From: Pseudomonas sp. PDM14 | GTDB lineage: Bacteria; Pseudomonadota; Gammaproteobacteria; Pseudomonadales; Pseudomonadaceae | Reading direction: 5' to 3' | Assembly (NCBI RefSeq): GCF_014851905.1 | Contig: NZ_JACVAQ010000001.1 | Location: 1,178,001-1,242,000 of the forward strand | DNA: 64,000 nt | Part shown: in pieces, positions 52,872 through 61,145 of the stretch | Layout of the letters: each line of letters starts with the position of its first letter | Position numbering within the stretch: position 1 is the stretch's first letter | Program-made: the position numbers and the translations under genes | The notes under the pieces: generated by a model | Told to the model about the DNA's origin: nothing | Database searches by the model: none | What the model saw: the letters and a program-made list of their open reading frames with translations, nothing else

Positions 52872-55790
52872 TTAGCCGCTCTGCCCCAAGAGCGACAGCG
52901 CCAGCTGGCGCAACTGCTGCAGATCGACGGGTTTGAGCAGGCAGGCCTGCGCGCCACGCTGGCGCGCCTCGGCTGCCAGTGCCTCGTCACAGGCCGCGCT
53001 GACCACCAGCACCGGCACATCGACCAGACGCGGCTGCGTGCGCATCCAGTCGAGCACCTCCAGGCCATTGCCATCCGGCAGGTCGAGATCCAGCACCACC
53101 AGCGCCGGCTCGCCGCTCACCAGCAGCTCACGCGCGCGCCGCACCGAACCGGCACTCTGCACCTCGGCCATCTGCCGCAGGCCTTGCTGCAGCACGCGCA
53201 GGCAGGCGGGGTGATCCTCTACACAAAGCACCTGCGCCAGCGGCGCAACGAGCAACGGCTGGTTGCCGCCAGCTGACGTCTCGCTGCCCTGCGGGCCGGC
53301 GGCGCTGGGCAGGTCGATCCAGAAGCGACTGCCGACATCCGGCTCGCTGTTGAAACCGATCTCGCCATCCATCAATGCCGCCAGCTCCTTGCACAGCACC
53401 AGGCCAATACCGGTGCCGGGAATGTTCGAGCTTTCCCGACCCAGGCGCTGGAACGGCTGGAACAGCTGCGCCTGCTGCTCGGTGCTGAGCCCCGGACCAC
53501 CGTCCTCGACCCACAAGCGCACGCAACCCGGGCGCACCTCGTAACCGAGGCTAACCAGCCCCTGCGGGCTGTTGTACTTCATCGCATTGGACAGCAGGTT
53601 GAGCAGCACCTGGCGCACCCGGCGGGCATCGGCCAGCACGTACAGGTCATGCCCGGCCGCAGCCGCCACGCGCAACTGCTGGCCACGCTGCTGCGCCTCG
53701 GGCTGGACCAGCTCGGCGCAGCCATTGAGCAGCCCGGCCACCTCGACCGGCTTGAGTTGCAGGTGCTGGCGACGGCTCTCGATGCTCGACAGGTCGAGGA
53801 TGTCGTCAACCAGAGCAGTCAGGTGTCGGCTCGCCGAGACGATCTCGCGAGCGTATTCCAGCTCCTGGCGCGCGTCCTCGCGCTCCTGGGTTTCCAGTTC
53901 GATCAACTGGGCGAAGCCGTGGATGGCATTGAGCGGCGTGCGCAGCTCGTGGCTCATGCTGGAGAGAAAGCGGCTTTTGGCCTGGCTGGCCGACTGCGCC
54001 TCCAGACTGGTGCGGCGCAGCTCCTCCTGGGCCAGCTTGAGCCGGGTGATGTCGACATGCGTACCGGCCGCGCGCACGGCGCGCCCCTGCTCGTCACGCT
54101 CGATCACCTTGCCGCGGCTGAGCAGCCAGGCGTAGGTGCCCTCGGCATTGGCGTAGCGGTACTCGGCCTCGAAGAAATCCTCGTCGCTGTCGGCGACCAG
54201 GCTCAGGCGCAGGTGGCGGATGCGCTGCAGGTCATCCGGGTGCACGCGCTGGTTGAACTCGGCGAATGGCAGGCAACTGTCGCGCAGGCCGAAGCGGGTG
54301 ACGAAGCGCTGGCTGATGCAGATGCACAGGCTGCCCGCCTCGACTTCCCACAGGCTTTCCGTGGTGCTTTCCAGAACCAGTTCGAGGGTGCGCTGGACTT
54401 CGACGCGGCGTTCCTCGCTGGCCTGCAACTGATCACCGGCGTTGCGTACTTCCTGGGCCATGCTGGCCAGTTCGCGGATGCCGGTGGGCGGTACGTCCGT
54501 GGGCTGCTCGCCGCGGGCCAGACGGCGCATCATGCCGACGATACCGGCAATCGGCGTGGCCAGCTGGCCGCTCAACTGGCGCGCACGCAGCCACATCCAG
54601 GTACCGAACAGCAGATAGAAGAACACCAGCCCGGCGATCAGCAGGTAGCCGATAGTCAGGTACTGCTCGGCCAGGTGATTGGTCTCGCGGAAGATGCTCG
54701 CCTCGTCCACCACCAGCAGCAGACGCCAGCCGGTCTGCGGGATCTCGCTCCAGGCCACCAGCTGCGAACGCCCGCCCAGCTGTACCTCTTCCACACCGCT
54801 GCGGCCTTCGGCCATAGCCTCCAGCAGCGGGTGCAAACTCGGATAGCGATCGAGCTTGAAGTCCTCGGGCTTGAGCACCTCGCGGCGCACCGCCTCGGCG
54901 TAGGAATATTGGGTCAGTTCACGCAGGCCGAAGTCACGCTCGCCGGCTTCCGGCAGCGCCATGATGCGATTGTCGCGCCCCACCAACAGCGCGTAGCCCT
55001 GCCACGGCACCTGCAGGTTGGCGAACTCGGCGAGCATCTGGCTGATGGTCACGTCCAGGCCCACCACGCCTTCAAGGAAGTCGCCGCGGTACACCGGCGC
55101 GATGGCCGACATCAGCCAGCCCTGCCCTGCCGGGTCGAGGTACACGTCGGTCCACACCACCTTGCGCTGCGGGTTGTGCGCGGCATCGGCCAGGTAATAG
55201 AAGTTGTACGCCGGAATGACCATGTCATGCGGGTACTGCTCGGGCGTCATGAAGAAGGGGTAGATGCGGTTGTAGCTGTCCCAGCTGTTGAAATACACCG
55301 AGGCCACCCGGTTGTCCGCCGCGCGGATCGAGCGCATTAGCGGGTCGACCTGGGACAGGCGCAGCGCCTTGTCGCGGTCCTGGCGGGCCACCGGCGTGCT
55401 GCTGGCATAGAAGGAGGCGGCGCGGCCGTCGTCACTGCGGCTGTAGAACACCCCATCCGGGGTCTGCGCGTGCCGCGACCGCTCCAGCGCATCGGGCTGG
55501 AAGCGCTGGTCGCGCAGGGCATGGTCGACAGCATCGCGGAAGATGCTCACCTGGGTCTCGATGGCGCGCAAACGGCCGTCGACCACCTGTCCCTCGCGCT
55601 GCACGGCGCTGGCGAGGTCCTGCAGGGCACTGCTCTGCAGGTGGCCGACCTGGGCCTCGCGGATCGATTCGTTGGTGTACAGGTACACCCCGATCAGCAC
55701 CGACTCCACCAGCACCAGGGGAATCAGCGCACTCTGCAGGAACGCCTGCCAGATCCAGCGGCGCAAGGGCTTTTGCGGAACAGACGACAT
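52872..55790 (-). CDS. Cache-PAS hybrid sensor histidine kinase with receiver domain
   Basis: A 972-residue membrane sensor. The order is: membrane helix 1 (about 17-38), a large periplasmic dCache-like domain (about 40-370, with FNSWDSYNRIYPFF and VVWTDVYLDPAGQGWLMS), helix 2 (about 378-402), a HAMP-like linker, a PAS domain (about 465-590), HisKA with phospho-His614 (SMSHELRTPLNAIHGF), and HATPase_c with N735, DGGPGL and GTGIGL. A C-terminal receiver follows, with the acidic pair E858-D859, phospho-Asp901 (VVLDLDLPDGNG) and Lys953. No histidine phosphotransfer domain or partner regulator is seen nearby, so the output is unknown. dCache domains of this kind often sense small organic ligands. 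Confidence 0.85.
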   Translation of the reverse strand: MSSVPQKPLRRWIWQAFLQSALIPLVLVESVLIGVYLYTNESIREAQVGHLQSSALQDLASAVQREGQVVDGRLRAIETQVSIFRDAVDHALRDQRFQPDALERSRHAQTPDGVFYSRSDDGRAASFYASSTPVARQDRDKALRLSQVDPLMRSIRAADNRVASVYFNSWDSYNRIYPFFMTPEQYPHDMVIPAYNFYYLADAAHNPQRKVVWTDVYLDPAGQGWLMSAIAPVYRGDFLEGVVGLDVTISQMLAEFANLQVPWQGYALLVGRDNRIMALPEAGERDFGLRELTQYSYAEAVRREVLKPEDFKLDRYPSLHPLLEAMAEGRSGVEEVQLGGRSQLVAWSEIPQTGWRLLLVVDEASIFRETNHLAEQYLTIGYLLIAGLVFFYLLFGTWMWLRARQLSGQLATPIAGIVGMMRRLARGEQPTDVPPTGIRELASMAQEVRNAGDQLQASEERRVEVQRTLELVLESTTESLWEVEAGSLCICISQRFVTRFGLRDSCLPFAEFNQRVHPDDLQRIRHLRLSLVADSDEDFFEAEYRYANAEGTYAWLLSRGKVIERDEQGRAVRAAGTHVDITRLKLAQEELRRTSLEAQSASQAKSRFLSSMSHELRTPLNAIHGFAQLIELETQEREDARQELEYAREIVSASRHLTALVDDILDLSSIESRRQHLQLKPVEVAGLLNGCAELVQPEAQQRGQQLRVAAAAGHDLYVLADARRVRQVLLNLLSNAMKYNSPQGLVSLGYEVRPGCVRLWVEDGGPGLSTEQQAQLFQPFQRLGRESSNIPGTGIGLVLCKELAALMDGEIGFNSEPDVGSRFWIDLPSAAGPQGSETSAGGNQPLLVAPLAQVLCVEDHPACLRVLQQGLRQMAEVQSAGSVRRARELLVSGEPALVVLDLDLPDGNGLEVLDWMRTQPRLVDVPVLVVSAACDEALAAEARQRGAQACLLKPVDLQQLRQLALSLLGQSG

Positions 55791-55906
55791 TGCCGGCGCT
55801 CCTAATCGCGACCAGGGAATGATGACACAGCGCCGCGAGAAAACCGCGGCACGGCAGGCAGGGCGGCCATTCTAAGGCCAGAACGGCGGTCGACGCTGCT
55901 GAACCT

Positions 55907-55912
55907 TTGACG
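55907..55912 (+). promoter_or_regulatory. Possible -35 of the ssrA promoter
   Basis: TTGACG lies 36 bases before the mature tmRNA 5' end. A convincing -10 at standard spacing was not identified (TGTGTA at 55932-55937 is a weak option). Confidence 0.35.
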
Positions 55913-55947
55913 TACACTGCGCGTCCTACCCTGTGTAGGAAAGTTTT

Positions 55948-56335
55948 GGGGCCGATTAGGATTCGACGCCGGAAACAAAACTCGAGGGGCATGCCGAGTT
56001 GGTAACAGAACTCGTAAATCCACTGTTGCAAAAATCCATAATTGCCAATGACGACAATTACGGTGCGCAACTAGCTGCGTAAGCAGCCAAGTGCCACTCC
56101 TGGTAGCTTCGGCTCCAGCAATCACGAGGGGATGTCTGTAAACCCGAAGTGATTGTCAGATAGAACAGAATCGCCGTGCAGTACGTTGTGGACGAAGCGG
56201 CTAAAACTTACACAACTCGCCCAAAGCACCCTGCCCGTCGGGCGGCCAAGGGTTAACTCAGTAGACACGGCTAAGCATGTAGAACCAACAGCGGAGTGCT
56301 GGCGGACGGGGGTTCAAATCCCCCCGGCTCCACCA
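55948..56335 (+). ncRNA. ssrA: tmRNA (ssrA)
   Basis: A 388-base transfer-messenger RNA. The 5' end GGGGCCGATTAGGATTCGAC and the 3' end GGTTCAAATCCCCCCGGCTC plus encoded CCA form the tRNA-Ala-like acceptor and T arm. The tag frame starts at the resume codon GCC (56044) and reads ANDDNYGAQLAA, then TAA (56080-56082). It works with SmpB (45717) to release stalled ribosomes and mark proteins for degradation, FtsH being one possible protease. The 3' end of ssrA is a common integration site, but no integrase follows. Confidence 0.97.
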
Positions 56336-56346
56336 AATACACATCT

Positions 56347-56373
56347 AAAGACGCCCAAAGGCGTCTTTTTTTT
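56347..56373 (+). terminator. Rho-independent terminator of ssrA
   Basis: AAAGACGCC, loop CAAA, GGCGTCTTT and a T run to 56373. Confidence 0.93.
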
Positions 56374-56625
56374 GTGCCTGAAAGCCAGCAAATACGCCAC
56401 CTACAGTGTCAGCACAATCCGATAGCGTCCAACAGCATCTGCGTAAACCGGCATTCCACGCGTTCCGCTGGTAGCTTATGGAATACCGAATCCAGCGCTG
56501 GAATAACCATGTGCGCCCAGGCTACGCGTCTCTCAGGCCGCAAGGTCAAAGCCGCTAAAACTTCGCCCTCAGCGATGGCGAGGGCCTGCAGATGCCCGTG
56601 AGCTTTTCGCTGACGGCATTGATCC
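56374..56625. other. Region between ssrA and the glutaredoxin gene, no assigned gene
   Basis: A 72-codon minus-strand frame (56409-56627) reads in part LRPERRVAWAHMVIPALDSVF, but it has no clear ribosome site, overlaps the glutaredoxin terminator, and resembles no family I know. It may be a remnant of a lost gene next to the tmRNA integration hotspot. Confidence 0.4.
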
Positions 56626-56666
56626 AAAAAAGGATGCCGCCCTGCAAACGCAAAAGGCGGCTATCC
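56626..56666 (-). terminator. Terminator of the ahpD-like/glutaredoxin operon
   Basis: Minus strand: GGATAGCCGCC pairs with GGCGGCATCC (one bulge) and is followed by six T, about 20 bases after the glutaredoxin stop. Confidence 0.8.
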
Positions 56667-56686
56667 GGAGCAATGGATGTTGAGCA

Positions 56687-56941
56687 TCAAGGCTGCAGTA
56701 ACAAATCCAGTTTGCCCCCGCGCTCGAGGCTAGCCAGGTCGTCAAAACCGCCGACATGCACGTCGCCAATGAATATCTGCGGCACACTTCTGCGCTGAGA
56801 TCGTTGCATCATTTCGGCTAGATGTTGCGGTGATGCCTCAACGTCAATTTCGACGGTGGCAACGCCCTTGTGTGCCAGCAGTTTCTTGGCACTCACGCAA
56901 TCAGGGCAGTGTTGCGTGGTATAGACGGTTACCGGGTTCAT
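56687..56941 (-). CDS. Glutaredoxin (GrxC type)
   Basis: An 84-residue thioredoxin-fold protein with the dithiol active site CPDC (Cys12 and Cys15 in VYTTQHCPDCVSAKKLL), followed by the expected VATVEIDVEASPQHLAEMMQRSQRRSVPQIFIGDVHVGGFDDLASLERGG, where the cis-proline (SVPQIF) and GGFDDL bind glutathione. ATG 56941 gives MNPVTVY. It is 13 bases downstream of the AhpD-like gene, so it may supply that enzyme with reducing power; this partnership is inferred. Confidence 0.92.
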   Translation of the reverse strand: MNPVTVYTTQHCPDCVSAKKLLAHKGVATVEIDVEASPQHLAEMMQRSQRRSVPQIFIGDVHVGGFDDLASLERGGKLDLLLQP

Positions 56942-56954
56942 GGTGATTGACCTC

Positions 56955-57473
56955 CTACTGGGCCGATGGCGGGAAATCGATCGCCGTGCCGGCAATGTTG
57001 TTCAGGTAGTTGGTCAGGGTTAACAACGTGACCTGCGCTACCACTTCGATAATTTTGCTATCGCTCAGGCCCGCTTCATGGGCGGCGGCGAGTTGCCCAT
57101 CACTCAGTTGGCCACGGCTTTCGGTTATCTGCCGTGCCAGCGTGGCCACTGCGCTGAGGGAGCCCGAGCGTGCCTGCTGAATATCGCCTGCATTCAGTCC
57201 CGCTTTGCTGCCGAAGAATGAGTGAGCGGCGATGCAGTAGTCGCAGCCGTTGACCTCGGAGGTCGCTAGTGCGACAACCTCGCGCTCGGCGACGCTCAGC
57301 GAGCTTTTGCCCAAGGCTTGGGCCAGGGCGAGGTAGCCATTCAGCGCGGCCGGTGCGTGGGCCATTGTTTTGAAGGCGTTGGGGATGAAACCGAGACCTT
57401 TCTGCACGCCTTCGAGGGCCGTGCGCGAAGCGGTGGGGGCTTGTTCCAAGGTGAGAGCGGCGATACGGGTCAT
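56955..57473 (-). CDS. Carboxymuconolactone decarboxylase (AhpD-like) family protein
   Basis: A 172-residue all-helical protein with the peroxidase-type active site CDYCIAAH (Cys77, Cys80, His84), preceded by the general-acid glutamates (EREVVALATSEVNGC). This is the AhpD-like branch of the CMD family, usually alkylhydroperoxide reductases or related redox proteins, not the decarboxylase itself. It is in operon with a glutaredoxin and divergent from an AraC regulator, which suggests induction by a peroxide or electrophile. GGAGAACACCC precedes the ATG. Confidence 0.9.
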   Translation of the reverse strand: MTRIAALTLEQAPTASRTALEGVQKGLGFIPNAFKTMAHAPAALNGYLALAQALGKSSLSVAEREVVALATSEVNGCDYCIAAHSFFGSKAGLNAGDIQQARSGSLSAVATLARQITESRGQLSDGQLAAAHEAGLSDSKIIEVVAQVTLLTLTNYLNNIAGTAIDFPPSAQ

Positions 57474-57601
57474 GGGTGTTCTCCAGTAGGTTTAACAGCG
57501 AGCTTGTCGATCAAGCTTGGAGCCCATACTAGAAGCCCAAACTTCACATTCGGATTCAGATCGTCGATGTTATGCAACAGATCGTCCAAATCGAGTCCAT
57601 C

Positions 57602-58426
57602 ATGGATCGCCTATCCATTCTGCTGAAACACTTCAATCCACACGCCGCGACCTTCCACCAAGGGGCGTTCTGTGGCGTTACGGATATCTACGGACAAGGC
57701 AGTTTTGGCCATGCCCATCTGCTGCGCTCGGGACGCTTGAGCTTCAGGGACAAGCACAATCAGCTCATCGAACTGGTGGAGCCGAGCCTGATACTCGTGG
57801 CGCGGCCGGTACAGCATCAGCTGATTGCCACCGAGGCCGATGCTGCCGAGCTGGTCTGCGCCACCATGCGGTTCGATGGTGGGGCCAACAACCCGCTGAC
57901 CCTGGCATTGCCGGATTACATCGTGCAGCCGCTCAGGGAGCTGTCTGGGCTCACTGGCAGTCTCGACTGGTTATTCGCAGAAGCCTTCGGTGAAGAGTGT
58001 GGGCGCGATGTGGTGCTCAATCGCCTGTTCGAGCTGATGCTGATTCAATTGCTTCGCCACCTCATCGCCAAGCGCAGCATCGCCTCGGGAATGATGGCCG
58101 GACTGGCCAACCCGCGGCTGGCTCGTTCGCTCACGGCGATGCACAACGAACCGCAACGCAACTGGTCAGTAGCGGACCTGGCCACGCTGGCGAGTATGTC
58201 GCGGGCGAGTTTCGCGGCGCATTTCCACCAGGTGGTAGGCGTTACGCCGGCGGACTATCTAACCGACTGGCGCATCAGCCTGGCGCAGAAGCGCCTGCGT
58301 GAGGGACGACCCATCGCCGTGATTGCCGGAGAAGTCGGCTACGAAAGCCCCTCAGCACTGGCGCGTACGTTCCGCCGCAAGGTGGGCAGCAGCCCCAGTG
58401 AATGGCTGCAACAAAAGACCACTTGA
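57602..58426 (+). CDS. AraC family regulator with cupin-type sensor
   Basis: A 274-residue regulator. The N-terminal cupin-like domain (MDRLSILLKHFNPHAATFHQGAFCGVTDI, then GRLSFRDKHNQLIELVEPSLILVARPVQHQL) belongs to the AraC cupin_6 group. Two helix-turn-helix motifs follow at the C-terminus (WSVADLATLASMSRASFAAHFHQVVGVTPADYLTDWRI and IAVIAGEVGYESPSALARTFRRKVGSSPSEW). An in-frame ATG at 57572 would add ten residues and cannot be excluded. It is divergent from the AhpD-like/glutaredoxin operon, which it probably controls; cupin_6 regulators commonly sit beside such oxidoreductase genes. Confidence 0.88.
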   Translation: MDRLSILLKHFNPHAATFHQGAFCGVTDIYGQGSFGHAHLLRSGRLSFRDKHNQLIELVEPSLILVARPVQHQLIATEADAAELVCATMRFDGGANNPLTLALPDYIVQPLRELSGLTGSLDWLFAEAFGEECGRDVVLNRLFELMLIQLLRHLIAKRSIASGMMAGLANPRLARSLTAMHNEPQRNWSVADLATLASMSRASFAAHFHQVVGVTPADYLTDWRISLAQKRLREGRPIAVIAGEVGYESPSALARTFRRKVGSSPSEWLQQKTT

Positions 58427-58433
58427 ACGAGGG

Positions 58434-59384
58434 TCAGGCGCTTACGCCACGGACGTCCCGTCGTATCGCCTGAGGCGGAACGCCGAAGCCGCGGATAAAC
58501 ACTTCGCGCATATGGCGACGATCACGGAAGCCGGTTTCCTTGGCGATCACGTCCAGTGAATGACGGCTCTGTTCGATCATCACCCGCGCCGCTTCCAGGC
58601 GCAGGCGCTCGACGGCCTTGGCCGGAGATTGCCCGGTTTCGGTAGTGAACACGCGGGTAAACTGGCGCGGGCTGAGGTGCACGGCCTCGGCCAGTTCCTC
58701 GACGCTAAGCGGTTTGTGCAGGTTCTGTCGGGCGTAGTTCAACGCGCTCTGGATGCGGTCAGATTTCGGCGCCAGGCTGAGCATCTCCGAATGTTGCGAT
58801 TGCCCGCCTGATCGGCGCTGGTGCATGACCAGCTTATGCGCCACCGAGCGCGCTACTTCGGGGCCAAGATCCTTCTCCACCATGCCCAGGGCCAGATCCA
58901 GGCCGGCGGTCATGCCGGCTGATGTCCACACGCTGCCATCGATGATGAAGATGCGATCGTCTTCAACGCTTATCTGCGGGTACAGGCGCTGCAGAGCGGC
59001 ACCATAGGCCCAGTGAGTGGTTGCCCGGCGGCCGTCGAGCAGACCGGCCTGGGCCAGCACGAAGCCGCCGGTGCAGATGCCGGCCACACGCCGCGCCTGT
59101 TGCCCAGCCTGACGCACAAAAGCCAGGGCCGCCTCACTGGGCGGCGTGTGCAGTGGGGTATTGACCCCGGCGATCATCCAGGTGTCCGCCAGTTTTGGAC
59201 TGTCCAGGGCTTGGGTTTCGATGCCCAGCCCCAGTGACGAGCGCACGATGCCGCCCGCGACAGAGAAGAACTCGATGGAATAGAAAGGCGCCTCGGCCAC
59301 GATGTTGGCGTACTCGAAGACCGTCTGGGTGGCCAGCGAAAGCACTTGAAAGTCGTCGGAGAGCAGGTAGCCGATTCTGTGCAT
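58434..59384 (-). CDS. GlxA family regulator (DJ-1/PfpI sensor plus AraC DNA-binding domain)
   Basis: A 316-residue protein with an N-terminal class I amidotransferase-like (DJ-1/PfpI) domain, keeping Cys104 in the nucleophile elbow AGICTGGFVLAQAG, and a C-terminal AraC domain (PLSVEELAEAVHLSPRQFTRVFTTETGQSPAKAVERLRLEAA, then IAKETGFRDRRHMREVFIRGFG). Such regulators usually sense small metabolites or aldehydes and activate neighbouring genes. It is divergent from the SDR-SDR-MFS genes, with a compound inverted repeat between them (59409-59438). It is convergent with the cupin AraC gene, seven bases apart. Confidence 0.9.
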   Translation of the reverse strand: MHRIGYLLSDDFQVLSLATQTVFEYANIVAEAPFYSIEFFSVAGGIVRSSLGLGIETQALDSPKLADTWMIAGVNTPLHTPPSEAALAFVRQAGQQARRVAGICTGGFVLAQAGLLDGRRATTHWAYGAALQRLYPQISVEDDRIFIIDGSVWTSAGMTAGLDLALGMVEKDLGPEVARSVAHKLVMHQRRSGGQSQHSEMLSLAPKSDRIQSALNYARQNLHKPLSVEELAEAVHLSPRQFTRVFTTETGQSPAKAVERLRLEAARVMIEQSRHSLDVIAKETGFRDRRHMREVFIRGFGVPPQAIRRDVRGVSA

Positions 59385-59408
59385 GGTCAGGTTCCGCGCC
59401 AGGCATGT

Positions 59409-59438
59409 CCTAAAACATGACTATATACGTCATTTAGG
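59409..59438. promoter_or_regulatory. Compound inverted repeat between glxA-like and SDR genes
   Basis: Outer arms CCTAAA (59409-59414) and TTTAGG (59433-59438) enclose inner arms ATGAC (59417-59421) and GTCAT (59429-59433) around TATATAC. This is a probable operator for the divergent promoters. Confidence 0.55.
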
Positions 59439-59495
59439 TCTAACCCAATCCTCGCCATGCTGTGTCCCAAGCGACCCCCAACCTGGAGACACACC

Positions 59496-60296
59496 ATGAG
59501 TAACGCATCGAAAGGCACCGCACTGGTCACTGGCGCATCGTCGGGTATCGGCGCCCTCTACGCCGAACGCCTGGCCCGTCGCGGCTACGACCTGATTCTG
59601 GTCGCCCGTAACCGTGAACGCCTGAACGACCTGGCCCGTCGCATCACCGATGAAACCCAGCGCGTGGTCGAGGTGTTGCAGGCCGACCTGGGTGATGCCC
59701 AGAGCCTGGCCAGCGTCGAGGCCAAGCTCAAGCAAGACGCGAGCATCACCCTGCTGGTCAATAACGCGGGTATCGGCACCCATACGCCGTTGCTCGACAG
59801 CGCCGTCAGCCTGATGACACAAATGATCGACCTCAATGTCACCGCGCTGATGCGCTTGAGCTACGCCGCCATCCCCGGATTCGTCGAGCGTGGCAACGGG
59901 TCCATCATCAACATCTCGTCCATCGTCAGCATCGCTCCGGAAGTGCTCAATGGCGTGTACGGAGGCAGCAAGGCCTTCGTGACCGCTTTCAGCCAATCGC
60001 TGCATCACGAACTGGCCGATAAGGGCGTGCGTATCCAGGCGGTATTGCCAGGGGCGACCGCCACCGAATTCTGGGACAACGGCGGCCTGCCGCTGGAACA
60101 CCTCGACCCCGCCATCGTCATGCCGGCCGCCGCCCTGGTTGACGCCGCGCTCATCGACTTCGATCACGGTGAGCTGATCTCCATTCCTTCGCTGCATGAC
60201 GCCAGCCTGTGGCAGGCCTACGAGACCGCGCGCAAGGCCATGTTCAACCAGCTTTCCACCAACCAGCCCGCACCGCGCTACAGCGCCCAGCGTTGA
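59496..60296 (+). CDS. Short-chain dehydrogenase/reductase (SDR) 1
   Basis: A 266-residue classical SDR: nucleotide motif TGASSGIG (12-19), NNAG in LLVNNAGIG, the serine of ISSIVSIAPE and the catalytic YGGSK. The arginine after the glycine motif (LVARNRERL) suggests NADP(H) preference. It resembles DltE/YqjQ-like oxidoreductases acting on small carbonyls, but the substrate cannot be read from sequence. ATG 59496 has GGAGAC upstream; the open frame to 59457 is not conserved. It is the first gene of a group with a second SDR and an MFS exporter under a GlxA-type regulator. Confidence 0.9.
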   Translation: MSNASKGTALVTGASSGIGALYAERLARRGYDLILVARNRERLNDLARRITDETQRVVEVLQADLGDAQSLASVEAKLKQDASITLLVNNAGIGTHTPLLDSAVSLMTQMIDLNVTALMRLSYAAIPGFVERGNGSIINISSIVSIAPEVLNGVYGGSKAFVTAFSQSLHHELADKGVRIQAVLPGATATEFWDNGGLPLEHLDPAIVMPAAALVDAALIDFDHGELISIPSLHDASLWQAYETARKAMFNQLSTNQPAPRYSAQR

Positions 60297-60321
60297 TTGT
60301 CCCCTTATCAGGAGAAACAGC

Positions 60322-61086
60322 ATGAAACTCAGCGCAAATACCATCTTCATCACCGGCGGCACCTCGGGCATCGGTCGTGGCTTGGCCGAGGCCTTTCACC
60401 AGCGCGGCAACAAGGTGATCATCGCCGGTCGCCGTCAGGCCCTGCTGGACGAAATCGCCCACGCCAACCCCGGCATCGACACGGTGGTGCTGGACATCAA
60501 TGATCCGCAGCAAATCAAGCAGGTCGCTCAGCAGGTGATCGCGCGTCACCCCAACCTCAACGTGGTGATCAACAACGCTGGCATCATGCCGTTCGACAAC
60601 GCTGCATCGGGCGATCTTGACGACGAGCAGGCCGTCGGCCTGCTGGCCACCAACCTGCTCGGCCCGGTGCGCGTCAGCGCGGCCTTCGTCGAGCACCTCA
60701 AGCGCCAGCCGGATGCCACCATCATCAACAACAGCTCCGTGCTGGCGTTCATCCCGATTGCCGTCACCGCACTGTACTCGGCAACCAAGGCGGCCATTCA
60801 TTCCTACAGCCTGTCGCAGCGCTTCATGCTGCGAAACACCAGCGTCAAGGTGCTGGAGATCGCGCCGCCATGGGTCGACACCGACCTGATCCACAAGAGT
60901 GGTGACCCGCGTGCCATGCCGCTGGAGGCATTCATCACCGAAACCCTGGCCAAGCTGGAAACGGCCACCACCGAGGTGATCGTCGATGGCATCGCTGCAC
61001 TGCGCGCCAATGTCGGGCCGAACGAGCACGCTCTGGTGGAGCAGTTCAACCAGTCGATCATCGACAACCCCATCCCCGTTGCCTGA
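60322..61086 (+). CDS. Short-chain dehydrogenase/reductase (SDR) 2, DltE-like
   Basis: A 254-residue SDR with TGGTSGIG (11-18), NNAGIMPFDN, the SSVLAF serine and the catalytic YSATK. The pattern MKLSANTIFITGGTSGIGRGLAEAFHQRGNKVIIAGRR is typical of DltE-type SDRs. It follows SDR 1 by 25 bases with AGGAGAAA before the ATG, so the two are co-transcribed. The two enzymes are only distantly similar, not a recent duplication. A strong terminator follows. Confidence 0.9.
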   Translation: MKLSANTIFITGGTSGIGRGLAEAFHQRGNKVIIAGRRQALLDEIAHANPGIDTVVLDINDPQQIKQVAQQVIARHPNLNVVINNAGIMPFDNAASGDLDDEQAVGLLATNLLGPVRVSAAFVEHLKRQPDATIINNSSVLAFIPIAVTALYSATKAAIHSYSLSQRFMLRNTSVKVLEIAPPWVDTDLIHKSGDPRAMPLEAFITETLAKLETATTEVIVDGIAALRANVGPNEHALVEQFNQSIIDNPIPVA

Positions 61087-61092
61087 GCCCGG

Positions 61093-61124
61093 CGCCCGAT
61101 CTCTGCATGAGATCGGGCGTTTTT
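61093..61124 (+). terminator. Rho-independent terminator between SDR 2 and the MFS gene
   Basis: CGCCCGATCTC (61093-61103), loop TGCAT, GAGATCGGGCG (61109-61119), then five T: a perfect 11-base stem placed inside an apparent operon. Confidence 0.92.
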
Positions 61125-61145
61125 CGCGCCTCTTTGGAGAGCACC

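Noticed and set aside
56280..56700. Search for an integrase, att duplication or genomic island at the ssrA 3' end
   Set aside because: No integrase or second copy of the tmRNA 3' end is present in the window; only an unexplained 250-base stretch remains.
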